Under the pieces are notes generated by a model. It did no database searches. It was not told where the DNA came from and saw only the letters and a list, made by a program, of their open reading frames with translations. DNA of 64,000 nucleotides from Ignavibacteriales bacterium UBA1304 (GTDB lineage Bacteria; Bacteroidota; Ignavibacteria; Ignavibacteriales; Ignavibacteriaceae). Below are positions 51,935 to 61,909 of the stretch, in pieces. The first letter of the stretch is position 1; every line of letters starts with the position of its first letter. Made by a program: the position numbers and the translations under genes. The stretch is from the NCBI GenBank assembly GCA_002307295.1, contig DBTY01000017.1, positions 62,001 through 126,000 on the forward strand, read 5' to 3'.

Positions 51935-53935
51935 ATGAAACTAAATATTAAATATTTATCATTAGCCATTCTTCTGTTTGTTTCATTAGCAGCAAAAGCG
52001 GAAGACAAACTGCATGTTGGATATGTTTTTCCGGCAGGAGGGAAGCTTGCCTCTAAATTTGAAGTTGTAATTGGCGGGCAAAAACTTGGAAATGCAACCG
52101 CTGTTTATGTAAACGGCTATGGCATTCAAGCAAAAATTTTACGTTACGACTTGCCGGAGTGGATGCAAAAAAAGAAAGACAAGGAAGAAGCAAAAAAAAG
52201 TACTTCAGCCAAAGACTCCATTGCGCAGAAAGCTCAGACGAAAAAACAAATTAAAAATCCTAAACGTCAACAAAACTCACAAATTGACGAATCGCTCATT
52301 GTTGAAATAGACATAGATTCAACTGAAGTTCCGGGCGAGCACGAACTCCGCGTTGTTTCGTCAAACGGAATATCAAACCCGCTTAAGTTTTGGGTTGGCG
52401 GATTTAATGAAATAGTAGAAGCAGAACCAAATGATAAAATGACGCAGGCAGAGCTGCTGCCTTCATTACCTGTTACAATCAACGGTCAAATTGTAGCAGG
52501 CGACGTTGACTGGTTTCGAGTTCGCATAAAAAAAGGAGAGCAGGTTGTCTTTGCAGCAAAATCAAGAGAGCTGATGCCCTATCTTGCCGACGCTGTGCCG
52601 GGATGGTTTCAGGCGGCGCTGACGCTTTGCGATTCTACAGGTAGAGAAGTCGCATACGCCGATCATAACCAATTTGAACAGGATCCTGTTATTTCATTTA
52701 AAGCCCCTAAAACAGAAGATTATTTTCTTCAGGTTAGAGATATGGTTTACCGCGGCAGGGAGGATTTCGTGTATCGCATATCAATAGAAGATAAAGACAA
52801 AAAGCTAAATACAATTCAGGCGGCAAAGGCGTTTAGTTATAAATTCCCCCGGATGCCGGAAAATGAATCTAACAACGATATAAAACACGCACAACGTGTT
52901 GAACTGCCTACAATTATTAACGGCGCTATTCAAAAGCCTGGAGATTGGGATGTTTATAGTTTTAAGGGGGTAAAAAACCAGCAAATCGTTGCGGAAGTTA
53001 ACGCCCGAAAAATTGGCTCGCATTTGGATTCCATTTTAAAGCTAACAGATAGTACGGATAAAGTTCTTATTTCTAACGACGATTTTACAGACAAAGGAGA
53101 GGGGCTTGTTACGCATCAGGCGGACTCTTATTTTACATACAAACTCCCTTCAACCGGAACATACTATCTGCATATTGGCGACGTTCAAAACAATGGCGGC
53201 AAAGATTACGCTTATCAATTAAGGATAAGCCAGCCTATGCCCGATTTTGAATTATTTGTAACCCCTTCCGGTATGACAATACCCAATGGCGGTTCGGCGG
53301 CAATAAATGTAAGCGTTATCCGCAAAGAAGGCTTTAACGGCGAAATTTTACTTGCTCTAAAAGATACTTTAAGCGGGATAAAACTAGACGGAGCTTTAAT
53401 ACCGGCTGATAAAGATCAAATCCGCTTGACAATATCTCTAATGGATACCGCTAACCAAAGAATAATAACGCCCCAGTTAGCAGGAAGCGGAATAGTTGCT
53501 AATACGACTTTAACGCGCGACGTAATACCAGTAGACGAAATGATGCAGGCTTTTTCTTACAAACATCTTGTTCCGGCGCAAACGATTGTATTGGCTATAA
53601 CAGAAAAAGAAGATGCAAAAATTACTCCTGTTTTAGCGTTTAACGAACCGATTAGAATTCCAGCCGGAGGCTCGGTACAACTTAATATGGATATAACCCG
53701 GCAAAACAATTTTCAGGATAAAATATCCATTGGGTTAGATAATCCGCCTAAAGGAATTTCGGCCGGCGAAATTCAGGCTGCTGCAAACGACAGCCTGAAA
53801 ACAATTACTATAAAAGCCGATAAAAAAGAATTTAAAGTAGGGTACAAAGGAAATCTTATATTAACCGGACGCGCTAATAAAAAGAAAATTATCACCGCTT
53901 CGCCCGCTATTCCTTTTATAATTACTTCTAAGTAA
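51935..53935 (+). CDS. Secreted protein with pre-peptidase C-terminal (PPC) domains
   Basis: The 666-aa protein has a signal peptide (AILLFVSLAAKA|ED), a Lys-rich linker (about 70-115), and two PPC-type beta domains. These start EAEPNDKMTQAELLPS...GDVDWFRVRIKKG and ENESNNDIKHAQ...GDWDVYSFKG. Two Ig-like or filamin-like domains follow towards the C-terminus. It is 15 bp behind the DUF1501 gene. The DUF1549-DUF1501-PPC trio matches the order seen in Planctomycetes and suggests joint action at the cell surface. Confidence 0.83.
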   Translation: MKLNIKYLSLAILLFVSLAAKAEDKLHVGYVFPAGGKLASKFEVVIGGQKLGNATAVYVNGYGIQAKILRYDLPEWMQKKKDKEEAKKSTSAKDSIAQKAQTKKQIKNPKRQQNSQIDESLIVEIDIDSTEVPGEHELRVVSSNGISNPLKFWVGGFNEIVEAEPNDKMTQAELLPSLPVTINGQIVAGDVDWFRVRIKKGEQVVFAAKSRELMPYLADAVPGWFQAALTLCDSTGREVAYADHNQFEQDPVISFKAPKTEDYFLQVRDMVYRGREDFVYRISIEDKDKKLNTIQAAKAFSYKFPRMPENESNNDIKHAQRVELPTIINGAIQKPGDWDVYSFKGVKNQQIVAEVNARKIGSHLDSILKLTDSTDKVLISNDDFTDKGEGLVTHQADSYFTYKLPSTGTYYLHIGDVQNNGGKDYAYQLRISQPMPDFELFVTPSGMTIPNGGSAAINVSVIRKEGFNGEILLALKDTLSGIKLDGALIPADKDQIRLTISLMDTANQRIITPQLAGSGIVANTTLTRDVIPVDEMMQAFSYKHLVPAQTIVLAITEKEDAKITPVLAFNEPIRIPAGGSVQLNMDITRQNNFQDKISIGLDNPPKGISAGEIQAAANDSLKTITIKADKKEFKVGYKGNLILTGRANKKKIITASPAIPFIITSK

Positions 53936-54185
53936 CGTTATTTATATTAGTTTCTGTGTTAGCAAAGCAACAATGCTTTCATCGTTACAGTTAAGATACC
54001 CGCGCAAGCAGGAATAGGCATTACTTTAGTTTGTATCCAAAATTTATGTTCATACTGACATTTCTATTGTGCTGTTAAATCATACATCGGTATATTCATT
54101 TACTCCTTGACTGCATTTATATAAATGATTAATTTTTTATTATAAAGGAGAAAGTTATTACTAAATAATTAGCGGGAGTCCTACA

Positions 54186-55262
54186 ATGAAAAAATCACTC
54201 TTTGTGTTATCATTATTTGTTATTAGTTCTGTTTTAATCAACGCCCAGGTATACCGGGGCGATTATCAAACTTTTTTTGATTATGAGCAGCCTGACGCAA
54301 GAAGCGAAGCTATGGGTAAAACACAGGTTACGCTTTACGGTAATCCTATGTCTTCTCTTTATAATCCAGCTTCAAGCTCTTTCAGCGAAGGTTTAAATGT
54401 TGAGTATACGCATCTTGATCCGCAATTTGTAGAAGAAATAAATGGATTAAAATTCAATACTTTTGGCATAAGCTATAATTCAAAAAAATACGGAGCCATA
54501 TCTTTTGGCGCTCGTATTTTTGACGAAGGCAGTTTTGCCGCAAATGATTGGAACACTTATAATTACGCTCTCAATTATTCATATATGCCTATTAATGATT
54601 TAAGCATAGGCGTAAATATTAATTATTTCCGCGATAGTTTTACGGACATTGTAAGTACAGCCTGGTACTGGGATCTCGGACTACTAAAGAGAATACCGCT
54701 AAATACAGAGACAAGCTCTCAAAATATTTTTATTGGCGCAAGTTTTTTGAATGTTGGCAATAATGAAGGACGATATACCGCTAATGATATTGTTTACAGA
54801 TCGGATGGAACCTACAGCAAAGTAGAATTTACAGAAAAAACGCCTCTCCCATCTACTCTTAAAATTGGCGTTTCTTATGATTATGAAACCAAACTTCAGC
54901 TTTCCGGATTTAAAATTTTTAAGATAATGGCCGCCGCTGAGTATAGCGATATGCTAAACTCTGGTTTATACACATATGATAAACTTGGCGCCGAATTTAC
55001 TTTTTTAGAAACGGTTAAACTGAGATTAGGATACTATAACGAAAAGATTAATGAAAACTCCACCAGCGATAACAAAGAAAATCTATCTGAGTTTACTTAT
55101 GGTTTTGGAATAAACGTTCCCGTCCAAAAAATAATTAACTCAAAAATCCCTATTTCTTTGCAGTTTGATTATGCAAGCTTAAAGGCTCCTTCATATAGCG
55201 ATATTTATTCAACTGACAAACATTATTCCGTTTTTAATTTAAATCTTAATGTTGGAATTTGA
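54186..55262 (+). CDS. PorV-like outer-membrane barrel, paralog 1
   Basis: The 358-aa protein begins with a signal peptide (VLSLFVISSVLINA|Q). YRGDYQTFFDYEQPDARSEAMGKTQVTLYGNPMSSLYNPASSS matches the PorV/UPF0164 start (RxxAMGxTxVxLxxxxSSxxNPAS), here split for length. The rest is beta-barrel strands ending in FNLNLNVGI. Family members fold like FadL; some shuttle type IX secretion cargo. It is the first of four tandem copies, and copy 2 is nearly the same over long stretches. Confidence 0.8.
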   Translation: MKKSLFVLSLFVISSVLINAQVYRGDYQTFFDYEQPDARSEAMGKTQVTLYGNPMSSLYNPASSSFSEGLNVEYTHLDPQFVEEINGLKFNTFGISYNSKKYGAISFGARIFDEGSFAANDWNTYNYALNYSYMPINDLSIGVNINYFRDSFTDIVSTAWYWDLGLLKRIPLNTETSSQNIFIGASFLNVGNNEGRYTANDIVYRSDGTYSKVEFTEKTPLPSTLKIGVSYDYETKLQLSGFKIFKIMAAAEYSDMLNSGLYTYDKLGAEFTFLETVKLRLGYYNEKINENSTSDNKENLSEFTYGFGINVPVQKIINSKIPISLQFDYASLKAPSYSDIYSTDKHYSVFNLNLNVGI

Positions 55263-55312
55263 TTGCCGTAAACAAATGCTATATTTTTTAAATTTAATAT
55301 GGGGTATTTAAA

Positions 55313-56392
55313 ATGAAAAATTTGTCTTTAGTATTTTCATTAATTCTTATTAGTTCTGTTTTAGTTAACGCCCAGGTATACCGGGGAGATTATCAAGTTT
55401 TTTTTGATTATGAGCGTCCTGATGCAAGAAGCGAAGCTATGGGCAAAACGCAGGTTACTCTTTATGGCAGCCCTTCGTCTTCTCTTTATAATCCGGCTTC
55501 AAGTTCATTTAGCGATGGATTAAATGTAGAGTATACGCATCTTGATCAGCAGCATATTGAGTACATAAACGGAGCAAAATATTATACGTATGGAGCCAGT
55601 TTTAACTCAAAGAAATACGGCGCCGTAGCCTTTGATTTGCATTATTATGACCAAAGCAATCCAATGTGGTCCGATTGGGAGCTATATAATTATACGCTTA
55701 ATTATTCCTATATGCCTATTAATGATCTAAGTATTGGAATAAATATAAATTACTTTAGAGATAACTATATGGGTACGCTAACCACTGCATGCTACTGGGA
55801 TCTCGGTCTGCTAAGAAGAATATCGATAAATACGGAGACTAGTTCTCAAGACATTTTTATTGGCGCAAGCTTTTTAAATGTTGGCAATAACCAAGCAAGT
55901 CACACAGTTGATGGTTTTATAGATCAAGCATCTGGCTTAATAGACCAAAGAGTTGAACTTACCGAAGAACTGGCGCTTCCTTCTGTTCTAAAAGTTGGCG
56001 TTTCTTATGATTATGAAACCAAACTTCAGCTTTCCGGATTTAAAATTTTTAAGATAATGGCCTCTGCGGAGTATAGCGATATGCTGAACTCAGGTTTATA
56101 CTCATATGATAAACTTGGCGCCGAATTTACTGTTTTAGAAGCGCTTAAACTAAGATTAGGGTATTATAAGGAAAAAATAAATGGAAACTCTGATAACGGC
56201 AACAAAGAAAATCTATCTGAGTTTACCTATGGCTTTGGAGTAAACGTTCCCGTCCAAAAAATATTTAATACTAAATATCCTGTATCCTTACAGTTTGATT
56301 ATGCCAGCTTAAAGGCGCCTTCATATAGCGATATTCATTCAACTGACAAACATTATTCCGTCTTTAATTTAATTCTTAACGTTGGAATTTGA
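55313..56392 (+). CDS. PorV-like outer-membrane barrel, paralog 2
   Basis: The 359-aa protein is closest to paralog 1. The block VSYDYETKLQLSGFKIFKIM and much of the C-terminal half are almost identical, also at DNA level, so gene conversion or recent duplication is likely. Differences concentrate in the loops at about residues 85-105 and 195-225. The leader is copied too: GGGGT lies 7 bases before the ATG and the intergenic spacer is 50 bp. Confidence 0.8.
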   Translation: MKNLSLVFSLILISSVLVNAQVYRGDYQVFFDYERPDARSEAMGKTQVTLYGSPSSSLYNPASSSFSDGLNVEYTHLDQQHIEYINGAKYYTYGASFNSKKYGAVAFDLHYYDQSNPMWSDWELYNYTLNYSYMPINDLSIGININYFRDNYMGTLTTACYWDLGLLRRISINTETSSQDIFIGASFLNVGNNQASHTVDGFIDQASGLIDQRVELTEELALPSVLKVGVSYDYETKLQLSGFKIFKIMASAEYSDMLNSGLYSYDKLGAEFTVLEALKLRLGYYKEKINGNSDNGNKENLSEFTYGFGVNVPVQKIFNTKYPVSLQFDYASLKAPSYSDIHSTDKHYSVFNLILNVGI

Positions 56393-56444
56393 TTGCTGTA
56401 AACATGCGCTATAATTCTTAAAATTTAATTTTGGGGTTACCATA

Positions 56445-57554
56445 ATGAAAAATATATTTTTCTTAATTTCTTTATTTTTTTTTGGTTCTGTTTCAGTAAG
56501 CGCGCAGGTTTACAGAGGAAATTTATATGAGTTTTTCGATAATCAGCAGCCAGACGCCAGAAGCGAAGCTTTAGGCAAAATACAGGCAACCCTTTATGGA
56601 AGCCCGTCAACGTCATTTTATAATCCGGCATCCAGCTCTTTTAGCGAAGGATTAAACGTTCAATTCTCCAACCTTCATCCACAATACTACGAGGAACTGG
56701 ATGGCCTTAAATACAATACCTATGGCATTAGTTACAACTCAAAAAAGTACGGCGCAATTGCTTTTAGCTTGCGTTATTTAAATTATGGCGATTTTAAGTG
56801 CACAACCGCCGATGATCCTGACGTTGTGTTTACAGAATCTGATAAGTGGTATAATTACACGCTTAACTATTCCTATATGCCAATTAGCGATTTAAGCGTC
56901 GGCTTAAATATTAATTACTTTAGAAGGGATTTTTTTAACCCCATAGAGAAAGGCTGGTATTTTGATCTGGGAATTCTTAAAAGAATTGCATTTGATAATG
57001 AAGCATCTACTCAGAACATATTTATTGGCGCAAGCTGCTCTAATATTGGGAATAGTGAAGTTAAATATGACGACAATGAAATATATTTTAATCCTGACGG
57101 CTCTACAAGTTTGCAAAAGGTTTCTATGAAAGAACCGCTTCCTTCAAATTTAAGAATTGGCGCGTCTTATGATTACGAAACCAAATTGCGGCTTTCCGGT
57201 TTTAAAATATTTAAAGCTATGCTTTCTACAGAGTATAGCGACTTAGTCAATTCAAAATCATACACAACCATTAAAGCCGGCGCCGAGTTTACTTTTTTAG
57301 AAATCATACAACTCAGACTTGGGTATTATAACGAAAAAATTTATAATAACTGGTTTTATGAAAATAAAAAAAATCTTTCCGAGTTTACTTACGGCGCAGG
57401 AATAAATATCCCCATACAAAAGATATTTGATACAAATATTCCTGTAGCCTTGCAATTTGATTACGCTAATTTAAGAACTCCTAAAACTAACGTTAATTTT
57501 AATATTGACAAAAACTATTCGGTCTTTAATTTAAATCTTAACGTTGGAATTTGA
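56445..57554 (+). CDS. PorV-like outer-membrane barrel, paralog 3
   Basis: The 369-aa protein keeps the N-terminal PDARSEALGKIQATLYG and the C-terminal LNLNVGI but is more diverged. It has an extra loop segment (FKCTTADDPDVVFTESDKW). The signal peptide is intact (FFGSVSVSA|Q). It is spaced 52 bp after paralog 2 with the same GGGGT leader. Loop differences suggest each copy faces a different ligand or secreted partner. Confidence 0.8.
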   Translation: MKNIFFLISLFFFGSVSVSAQVYRGNLYEFFDNQQPDARSEALGKIQATLYGSPSTSFYNPASSSFSEGLNVQFSNLHPQYYEELDGLKYNTYGISYNSKKYGAIAFSLRYLNYGDFKCTTADDPDVVFTESDKWYNYTLNYSYMPISDLSVGLNINYFRRDFFNPIEKGWYFDLGILKRIAFDNEASTQNIFIGASCSNIGNSEVKYDDNEIYFNPDGSTSLQKVSMKEPLPSNLRIGASYDYETKLRLSGFKIFKAMLSTEYSDLVNSKSYTTIKAGAEFTFLEIIQLRLGYYNEKIYNNWFYENKKNLSEFTYGAGINIPIQKIFDTNIPVALQFDYANLRTPKTNVNFNIDKNYSVFNLNLNVGI

Positions 57555-57608
57555 ATGCTACAAAAACATACGCCATAATTCTTAAAATTTAATATCGGGG
57601 GTTCTATA

Positions 57609-58730
57609 ATGAAAAAATTTCTTTTAGTATTTTTCTTATTTCTTAACTGTTCTGTTATAACTAAAGCTCAAGCTTATACTGGGAATTTATATGATTTTTT
57701 TGACTTTCACCAGCCTGACGCCAGAAGCGAAGCTTTAGGCAAAACTCAGGTTGTTCTTTATGGCAATCCGCTATCTTCTTATAACAATCCGGCTTCAAGC
57801 TCTTTCAGCGAAGGATTAAACGTTGAGTATTCGCATCTTGATCCGCAACTACTTTTTGCCATCGGCGCTGCGTCTTACGACGCTTACGGAATAAGCTACA
57901 ACTCAAAAAAGTACGGAGCAATAGCTTTTAACGCTCATTATTTTTCCGGAGCTACGTTTGGATATTCGTATCCTCCTTTTTATGACTATATTAAACATTT
58001 TTCTCCTACAATTTCGGATTATTCATTCAATTATTCATACATGCCCGTTAATAATTTAAGCGTTGGTATAAATATTAATTATTTCAGGGAAGATAAATTA
58101 ATAAGCTCCATGGCTACTGCATGGTCTTTCGATTTAGGTTTGTTAAAGAAAATAACGTTTAATAACTCAACAAATACGCAAAATATATTCTTGGGCGTAG
58201 ATATTTTTAATGTTGCAAATAATAAGATTAAATTTGACTCCGATCAAACAAGCGCTTATTATATTAACAATGGAGTAATGCCTGGCTTGCAGGAATGCCC
58301 ACTCAAGCTTACTCTGCCATCTAATTTAAGAATTGGAGCGTCTTACGATTATGAAACTAAACTTCAGCTTGCCGGATTTAAAATATTTAAAATGATGGCT
58401 GCTACCGAATACAGCGACCTTATTAATGCAAAATTATTTACTACCATAAAGACTGGCGCGGAGTTTACTTTTTTAGAAACGCTTAAACTAAGAATTGGAT
58501 ATTACAACGAAAAAGTTTTTGATGATCCCACTTTATGGAACAAAGAAAATCTGTCCGAGTTTACTTATGGCGCAGGAGTAAATATTCCCATACAAAGGGT
58601 AATTAATTCCAATTTTCCTGTTTCATTGCAGTTTGATTATTCCAGCTCAAAAAATACAACATTTAGCGCCCTTAGAAAATCCGACAAAAGATATTCAGTC
58701 TTTAACTTAAATCTTAACGTTGGAATTTAG
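57609..58730 (+). CDS. PorV-like outer-membrane barrel, paralog 4
   Basis: The 373-aa protein is the last copy and the longest. It has an insertion near residues 95-120 (YPPFYDYIKHFSPTI) and another near 215-235. The conserved strands YDYETKLQLAGFKIFK and LSEFTYGAGVNIPIQ remain. No terminator with a T run is seen directly after it; the toxin-antitoxin promoter follows within 20 bp. The four genes may form one transcript. Confidence 0.8.
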   Translation: MKKFLLVFFLFLNCSVITKAQAYTGNLYDFFDFHQPDARSEALGKTQVVLYGNPLSSYNNPASSSFSEGLNVEYSHLDPQLLFAIGAASYDAYGISYNSKKYGAIAFNAHYFSGATFGYSYPPFYDYIKHFSPTISDYSFNYSYMPVNNLSVGININYFREDKLISSMATAWSFDLGLLKKITFNNSTNTQNIFLGVDIFNVANNKIKFDSDQTSAYYINNGVMPGLQECPLKLTLPSNLRIGASYDYETKLQLAGFKIFKMMAATEYSDLINAKLFTTIKTGAEFTFLETLKLRIGYYNEKVFDDPTLWNKENLSEFTYGAGVNIPIQRVINSNFPVSLQFDYSSSKNTTFSALRKSDKRYSVFNLNLNVGI

Positions 58731-58748
58731 CTTAAGAAGTCAGGCGAG

Positions 58749-58777
58749 TTGACTATACCTATTTAAGCGCTTATATT
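58749..58777 (+). promoter_or_regulatory. Sigma-70-type promoter of the toxin-antitoxin pair
   Basis: TTGACT (58749-58754) and TATATT (58772-58777) are 17 bp apart. GCTTAA and TTAAGC around it form an inverted repeat that could be an autoregulatory site. Confidence 0.6.
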
Positions 58778-58807
58778 AGTACCAAAATAAAAAAATTAGG
58801 TTTTTAT

Positions 58808-59062
58808 ATGATAGCGGCAAATTATACGGAATTTAGAACAAGTTTAAAAAAATATCTCGATTCAGTTGAATTAGATAACGAGACTCTTGTTATAAAACGT
58901 GGAAGCGGGGATGGGATGGTTATGATGTCGATGAACGAATACAATTCGCTTATGGAAACAATTCATTTGCTAAAATCAAAAAATAATGTCGAAAGGTTAT
59001 TTAAATCTATTAAACAAATTAACAAAAAAGAGTCTGTCGTTAAAAAGTTGATTGAAAATTAA
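58808..59062 (+). CDS. yefM: YefM-type antitoxin
   Basis: The 84-aa protein has the Phd/YefM N-terminal DNA-binding fold (IAANYTEFRTSLKKYLDSVE; VMMSMNEYNSLMETIHLL) and a disordered charged C-terminus that would wrap the toxin. It is translationally coupled to the toxin by a 1-base overlap. It should repress its own promoter, most strongly when bound to the toxin. Confidence 0.93.
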   Translation: MIAANYTEFRTSLKKYLDSVELDNETLVIKRGSGDGMVMMSMNEYNSLMETIHLLKSKNNVERLFKSIKQINKKESVVKKLIEN

Positions 59063-59319
59063 TGCGGTTGGTATTTTCTAAAATAGCCTGGGAAGACTAC
59101 ACGTCCTGGCAAAAGGATGATAAAAAAATTCTTCAGAAAATTAACCGCCTTATAAAAGAAATTCAACGGACGCCTTTTACAGGCATCGGCAAACCTGAAT
59201 CGCTCAAGTTTGAACTGGAAGGGCTCTGGTCAAGAAGGATTGATAACGAACACAGGTTGGTTTACCGGATTGAAAAAAACGATCTCTTAATCTATAGTTG
59301 CAGATATCATTACGATTAA
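59062..59319 (+). CDS. yoeB: YoeB-type ribosome-dependent mRNA endonuclease toxin
   Basis: The 85-aa protein aligns along its length with YoeB: WEDYTSWQKDDKKILQKINRLI, RTPFTGIGKPESLKFELEGLWSRRI, EHRLVYRI and CRYHYD. The catalytic Glu, Arg and the C-terminal His-Tyr are kept, so it should be active. It cleaves mRNA in the ribosomal A site when the antitoxin is lost. It is intact and paired with yefM. Confidence 0.94.
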   Translation: MRLVFSKIAWEDYTSWQKDDKKILQKINRLIKEIQRTPFTGIGKPESLKFELEGLWSRRIDNEHRLVYRIEKNDLLIYSCRYHYD

Positions 59320-59555
59320 TTACTTCGCTCCCGTTATTATAATTAATTTATTTATTACTTGTTGCTTATATTCCTCTTTGGCAATTAACTAAATAATTCC
59401 TTTTTGTTTGATTTCGTTAGTTTTTATTTTAAACTTTAAAAATGAATGTATGCGGATTATTAAATATCCGGCGTTCAAATAAAATTGAAAGTTTTGCAGA
59501 AATAATAGCTTATTAATTTCTGTAATTTGAAAAATAATTAGTCAGGAGATATGCC

Positions 59556-60944
59556 GTGTTCCCAACAAAAACTTATGTAGAAAGAAGAAAATATCTATCC
59601 GAACAAATTGGTTCGGGTTTGATTTTATTTATAGGCAACGACGAAAGCCCAATGAATTACGCAGATAACGCTTATAGGTTCAGACAGGACAGTACTTTCT
59701 TGTATTACTTTGGCGTAGATCAGCCGGGTCTTTCCGCAATAATAGATATTGACGCAAAAAAAGAAATTGTTTTTGGCGACGAACTTACCGTTGAAGATAT
59801 CGTCTGGATGGGCGCGCAAACTACTATTGCAGAAAAAGCCGCTTTAGCCGGAGTAAATGACGCCAAACCTTTAGCTGAACTTGACGATTACGTTAAAGGC
59901 TTTATTGCCAAAGGCAAACCTGTTTATTTTATCCCTCAATACCGGACTGATAATAGTTTAAAATTAGAGAAATATTTAGGTATAAAACATTCGCGTATTA
60001 ACGATTATTCATCTCTTAAATTAACTAAAGTTATAGCGGCTCAGCGCACAAGCAAATCGGCTGAGGAAATTGCTGAAATTGAAAAATCATCCACGGTTTC
60101 TTATGAAATGTACGCGGCTGCAATGCAAACAATAAGACCCGGTATTTACGAAAGGGAAGTGGCCGGATTAATTGAAGGCATTGCGCTATCAAAAGGAAAC
60201 GGACTTTCGTTCCCAACTATTTTTTCTGTGCGCGGAGAAATACTTCATAATCATTCATATGATAATCTTATGGAAGCCGGACAAATGGTCGTATGCGATT
60301 CCGGAGTTGAATCTGATTTGCATTATGCAAGCGACATTACCAGAACTATGCCGGTTAGCGGTAAATTTACCGATAGACAAAAAGAAATTTACAATATAGT
60401 TGTAAATACTAATCAGGAAGGTATAAAAGCTGTAAAGCCGGGAATACAATTTAAGCAGGTTCATTTAAGCGCGGCAAAAAACATAGCGTCAGGATTAAAA
60501 GAGCTTGGCTTGTTAAAAGGGAACATTGACGAAATTGTTGCAGCAGGAGCTCATGCGCTTTTCTTCCCTCATGGATTGGGGCATATGCTTGGACTCGACG
60601 TTCACGATCTTGAAAACTTTGGAGAAAAAAATACTGGTTACGATAATACTGTTGAGCGCAGCGAACAATTCGGTTTAGACGCTCTACGCTTTGGTAAAAC
60701 GCTTGTCACGGGGCAAGTAATGACCATTGAACCGGGTATATATTTTATTCCTCAATTAATAAACAAATGGGAAAAAGAACAAAAGCTAACCCAATTTGTT
60801 AATTATGAAAAAGTAAAAACTTATATTGGCTTTGGCGGCATACGCGTTGAAGACAACGTGTTGGTCACAAAAAGCGGTTCCCGATTGCTTGGCAAACCAA
60901 TACCCAAGACTGTTGAAGAAATAGAAACTGCTATGGCTCATTAA
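59556..60944 (+). CDS. pepP: Xaa-Pro aminopeptidase (M24B)
   Basis: The 462-aa protein uses a GTG at 59556. A CAGGAG site 8 bases before it supports this start, and a nearby ATG is out of frame. The N-terminal AMP_N domain (TYVERRKYLSEQIGSGLILFIGNDE) is followed by the pita-bread domain. Metal ligands are in CDSGVESDLHYASDITRT (Asp, Asp), FFPHGLGHMLGLDVHD (His), TIEPGIYF (Glu) and GIRVEDNVLVT (Glu). It removes N-terminal residues before proline in the cytoplasm. A terminator follows 6 bases after the stop. Confidence 0.93.
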   Translation: MFPTKTYVERRKYLSEQIGSGLILFIGNDESPMNYADNAYRFRQDSTFLYYFGVDQPGLSAIIDIDAKKEIVFGDELTVEDIVWMGAQTTIAEKAALAGVNDAKPLAELDDYVKGFIAKGKPVYFIPQYRTDNSLKLEKYLGIKHSRINDYSSLKLTKVIAAQRTSKSAEEIAEIEKSSTVSYEMYAAAMQTIRPGIYEREVAGLIEGIALSKGNGLSFPTIFSVRGEILHNHSYDNLMEAGQMVVCDSGVESDLHYASDITRTMPVSGKFTDRQKEIYNIVVNTNQEGIKAVKPGIQFKQVHLSAAKNIASGLKELGLLKGNIDEIVAAGAHALFFPHGLGHMLGLDVHDLENFGEKNTGYDNTVERSEQFGLDALRFGKTLVTGQVMTIEPGIYFIPQLINKWEKEQKLTQFVNYEKVKTYIGFGGIRVEDNVLVTKSGSRLLGKPIPKTVEEIETAMAH

Positions 60945-60949
60945 TTTTT

Positions 60950-60992
60950 AGCCGCAGAAAATTTTTCTTAAATTTCTGCGGCTTTTTTGTTT
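60950..60992 (+). terminator. Terminator after pepP
   Basis: AGCCGCAGAAA (60950-60960) pairs perfectly with TTTCTGCGGCT (60973-60983) over a 12-nt loop, then TTTTTGTTTT follows. Confidence 0.88.
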
Positions 60993-61048
60993 TAAACTTA
61001 ATTTTATATTTTAATTTTTTTAACGCTTTTTATTTTTAATAGTTTTAA

Positions 61049-61909
61049 ATGAAAAACACCAACAAACTTTCAGAGGCGTTAAATAATTACCGCTACCCTA
61101 AATTTTATTTTATTTATCCCACCATATTAAAGCTTCAGCATTTTGTCACTTATATAATTACGCTAAGAAACTGGTATTCCAGAAAAGTAATTTTAAATAC
61201 TATAAAAACATGCAAGCCAGGATCCGCTATTCTTGACGCCGGCTCTGGTGCGGGAGACTTTACTTTATTTTTGGCAAACAAATTTCCAGCTTTGGATTTT
61301 ACAGGAATTGACCGATGCGAAGAAAATATATCTGTTTGCTCTAATTATATTAGAAAAAAGAGAATTAAAAATTGTCATTTTAAGACCGAAGATTTAAATA
61401 AACTCAACGCAATTGAACATTATGACGTTGTTATATGCATTACTGTTTTGCAATATGTGTCAGACGATATATCGGCTCTAAAAAACATATATAATTGCTT
61501 GAAACCGGAAGGGAAGTTTATACTCTATGCGCCAGTAAACTACAAGTATTATTTTAAGTGTTTTGGCAAATTAAAAGAAAAGATATTCAAAAATAAAAAT
61601 TATGACGACTCTCAAAACATTCAACGTCGTTATACTATAGATAAAATTTCTAATATAATTCTAAATTCCGGGTTTGAAATTGAAAATACTGTAAATACTT
61701 ATGGCAAATTTGGCAAAATTTCATATGAAATTCAGACTACTTTTTTACTAATTTTAGAGCGTCTTCCGTTATTATTGGCTCCACTTTTAATTGCGGTTTA
61801 CATTGTTTTGTTTTTTCCATTCACTATTATTATAAACCTGATGGATTATTTTATCCCCAATACTGATGGCAATGGTCTGATTATTACAGCGCGAAAAAGA
61901 AAAACTTAA
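61049..61909 (+). CDS. Class-I SAM-dependent methyltransferase with C-terminal membrane segment
   Basis: The 286-aa protein carries motif I ILDAGSGAGDFTLFLA, motif II FTGIDRCEENI, and the later strand YDVVICITVLQYVSDD with LKPEGKFILYAPV. The substrate is unknown. Residues about 230-272 (FLLILERLPLLLAPLLIAVYIVLFFPFTIIIN, read in two helices) are hydrophobic, suggesting membrane attachment and a lipid or quinone-like substrate. It lies alone between two gene-free stretches. Confidence 0.8.
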   Translation: MKNTNKLSEALNNYRYPKFYFIYPTILKLQHFVTYIITLRNWYSRKVILNTIKTCKPGSAILDAGSGAGDFTLFLANKFPALDFTGIDRCEENISVCSNYIRKKRIKNCHFKTEDLNKLNAIEHYDVVICITVLQYVSDDISALKNIYNCLKPEGKFILYAPVNYKYYFKCFGKLKEKIFKNKNYDDSQNIQRRYTIDKISNIILNSGFEIENTVNTYGKFGKISYEIQTTFLLILERLPLLLAPLLIAVYIVLFFPFTIIINLMDYFIPNTDGNGLIITARKRKT

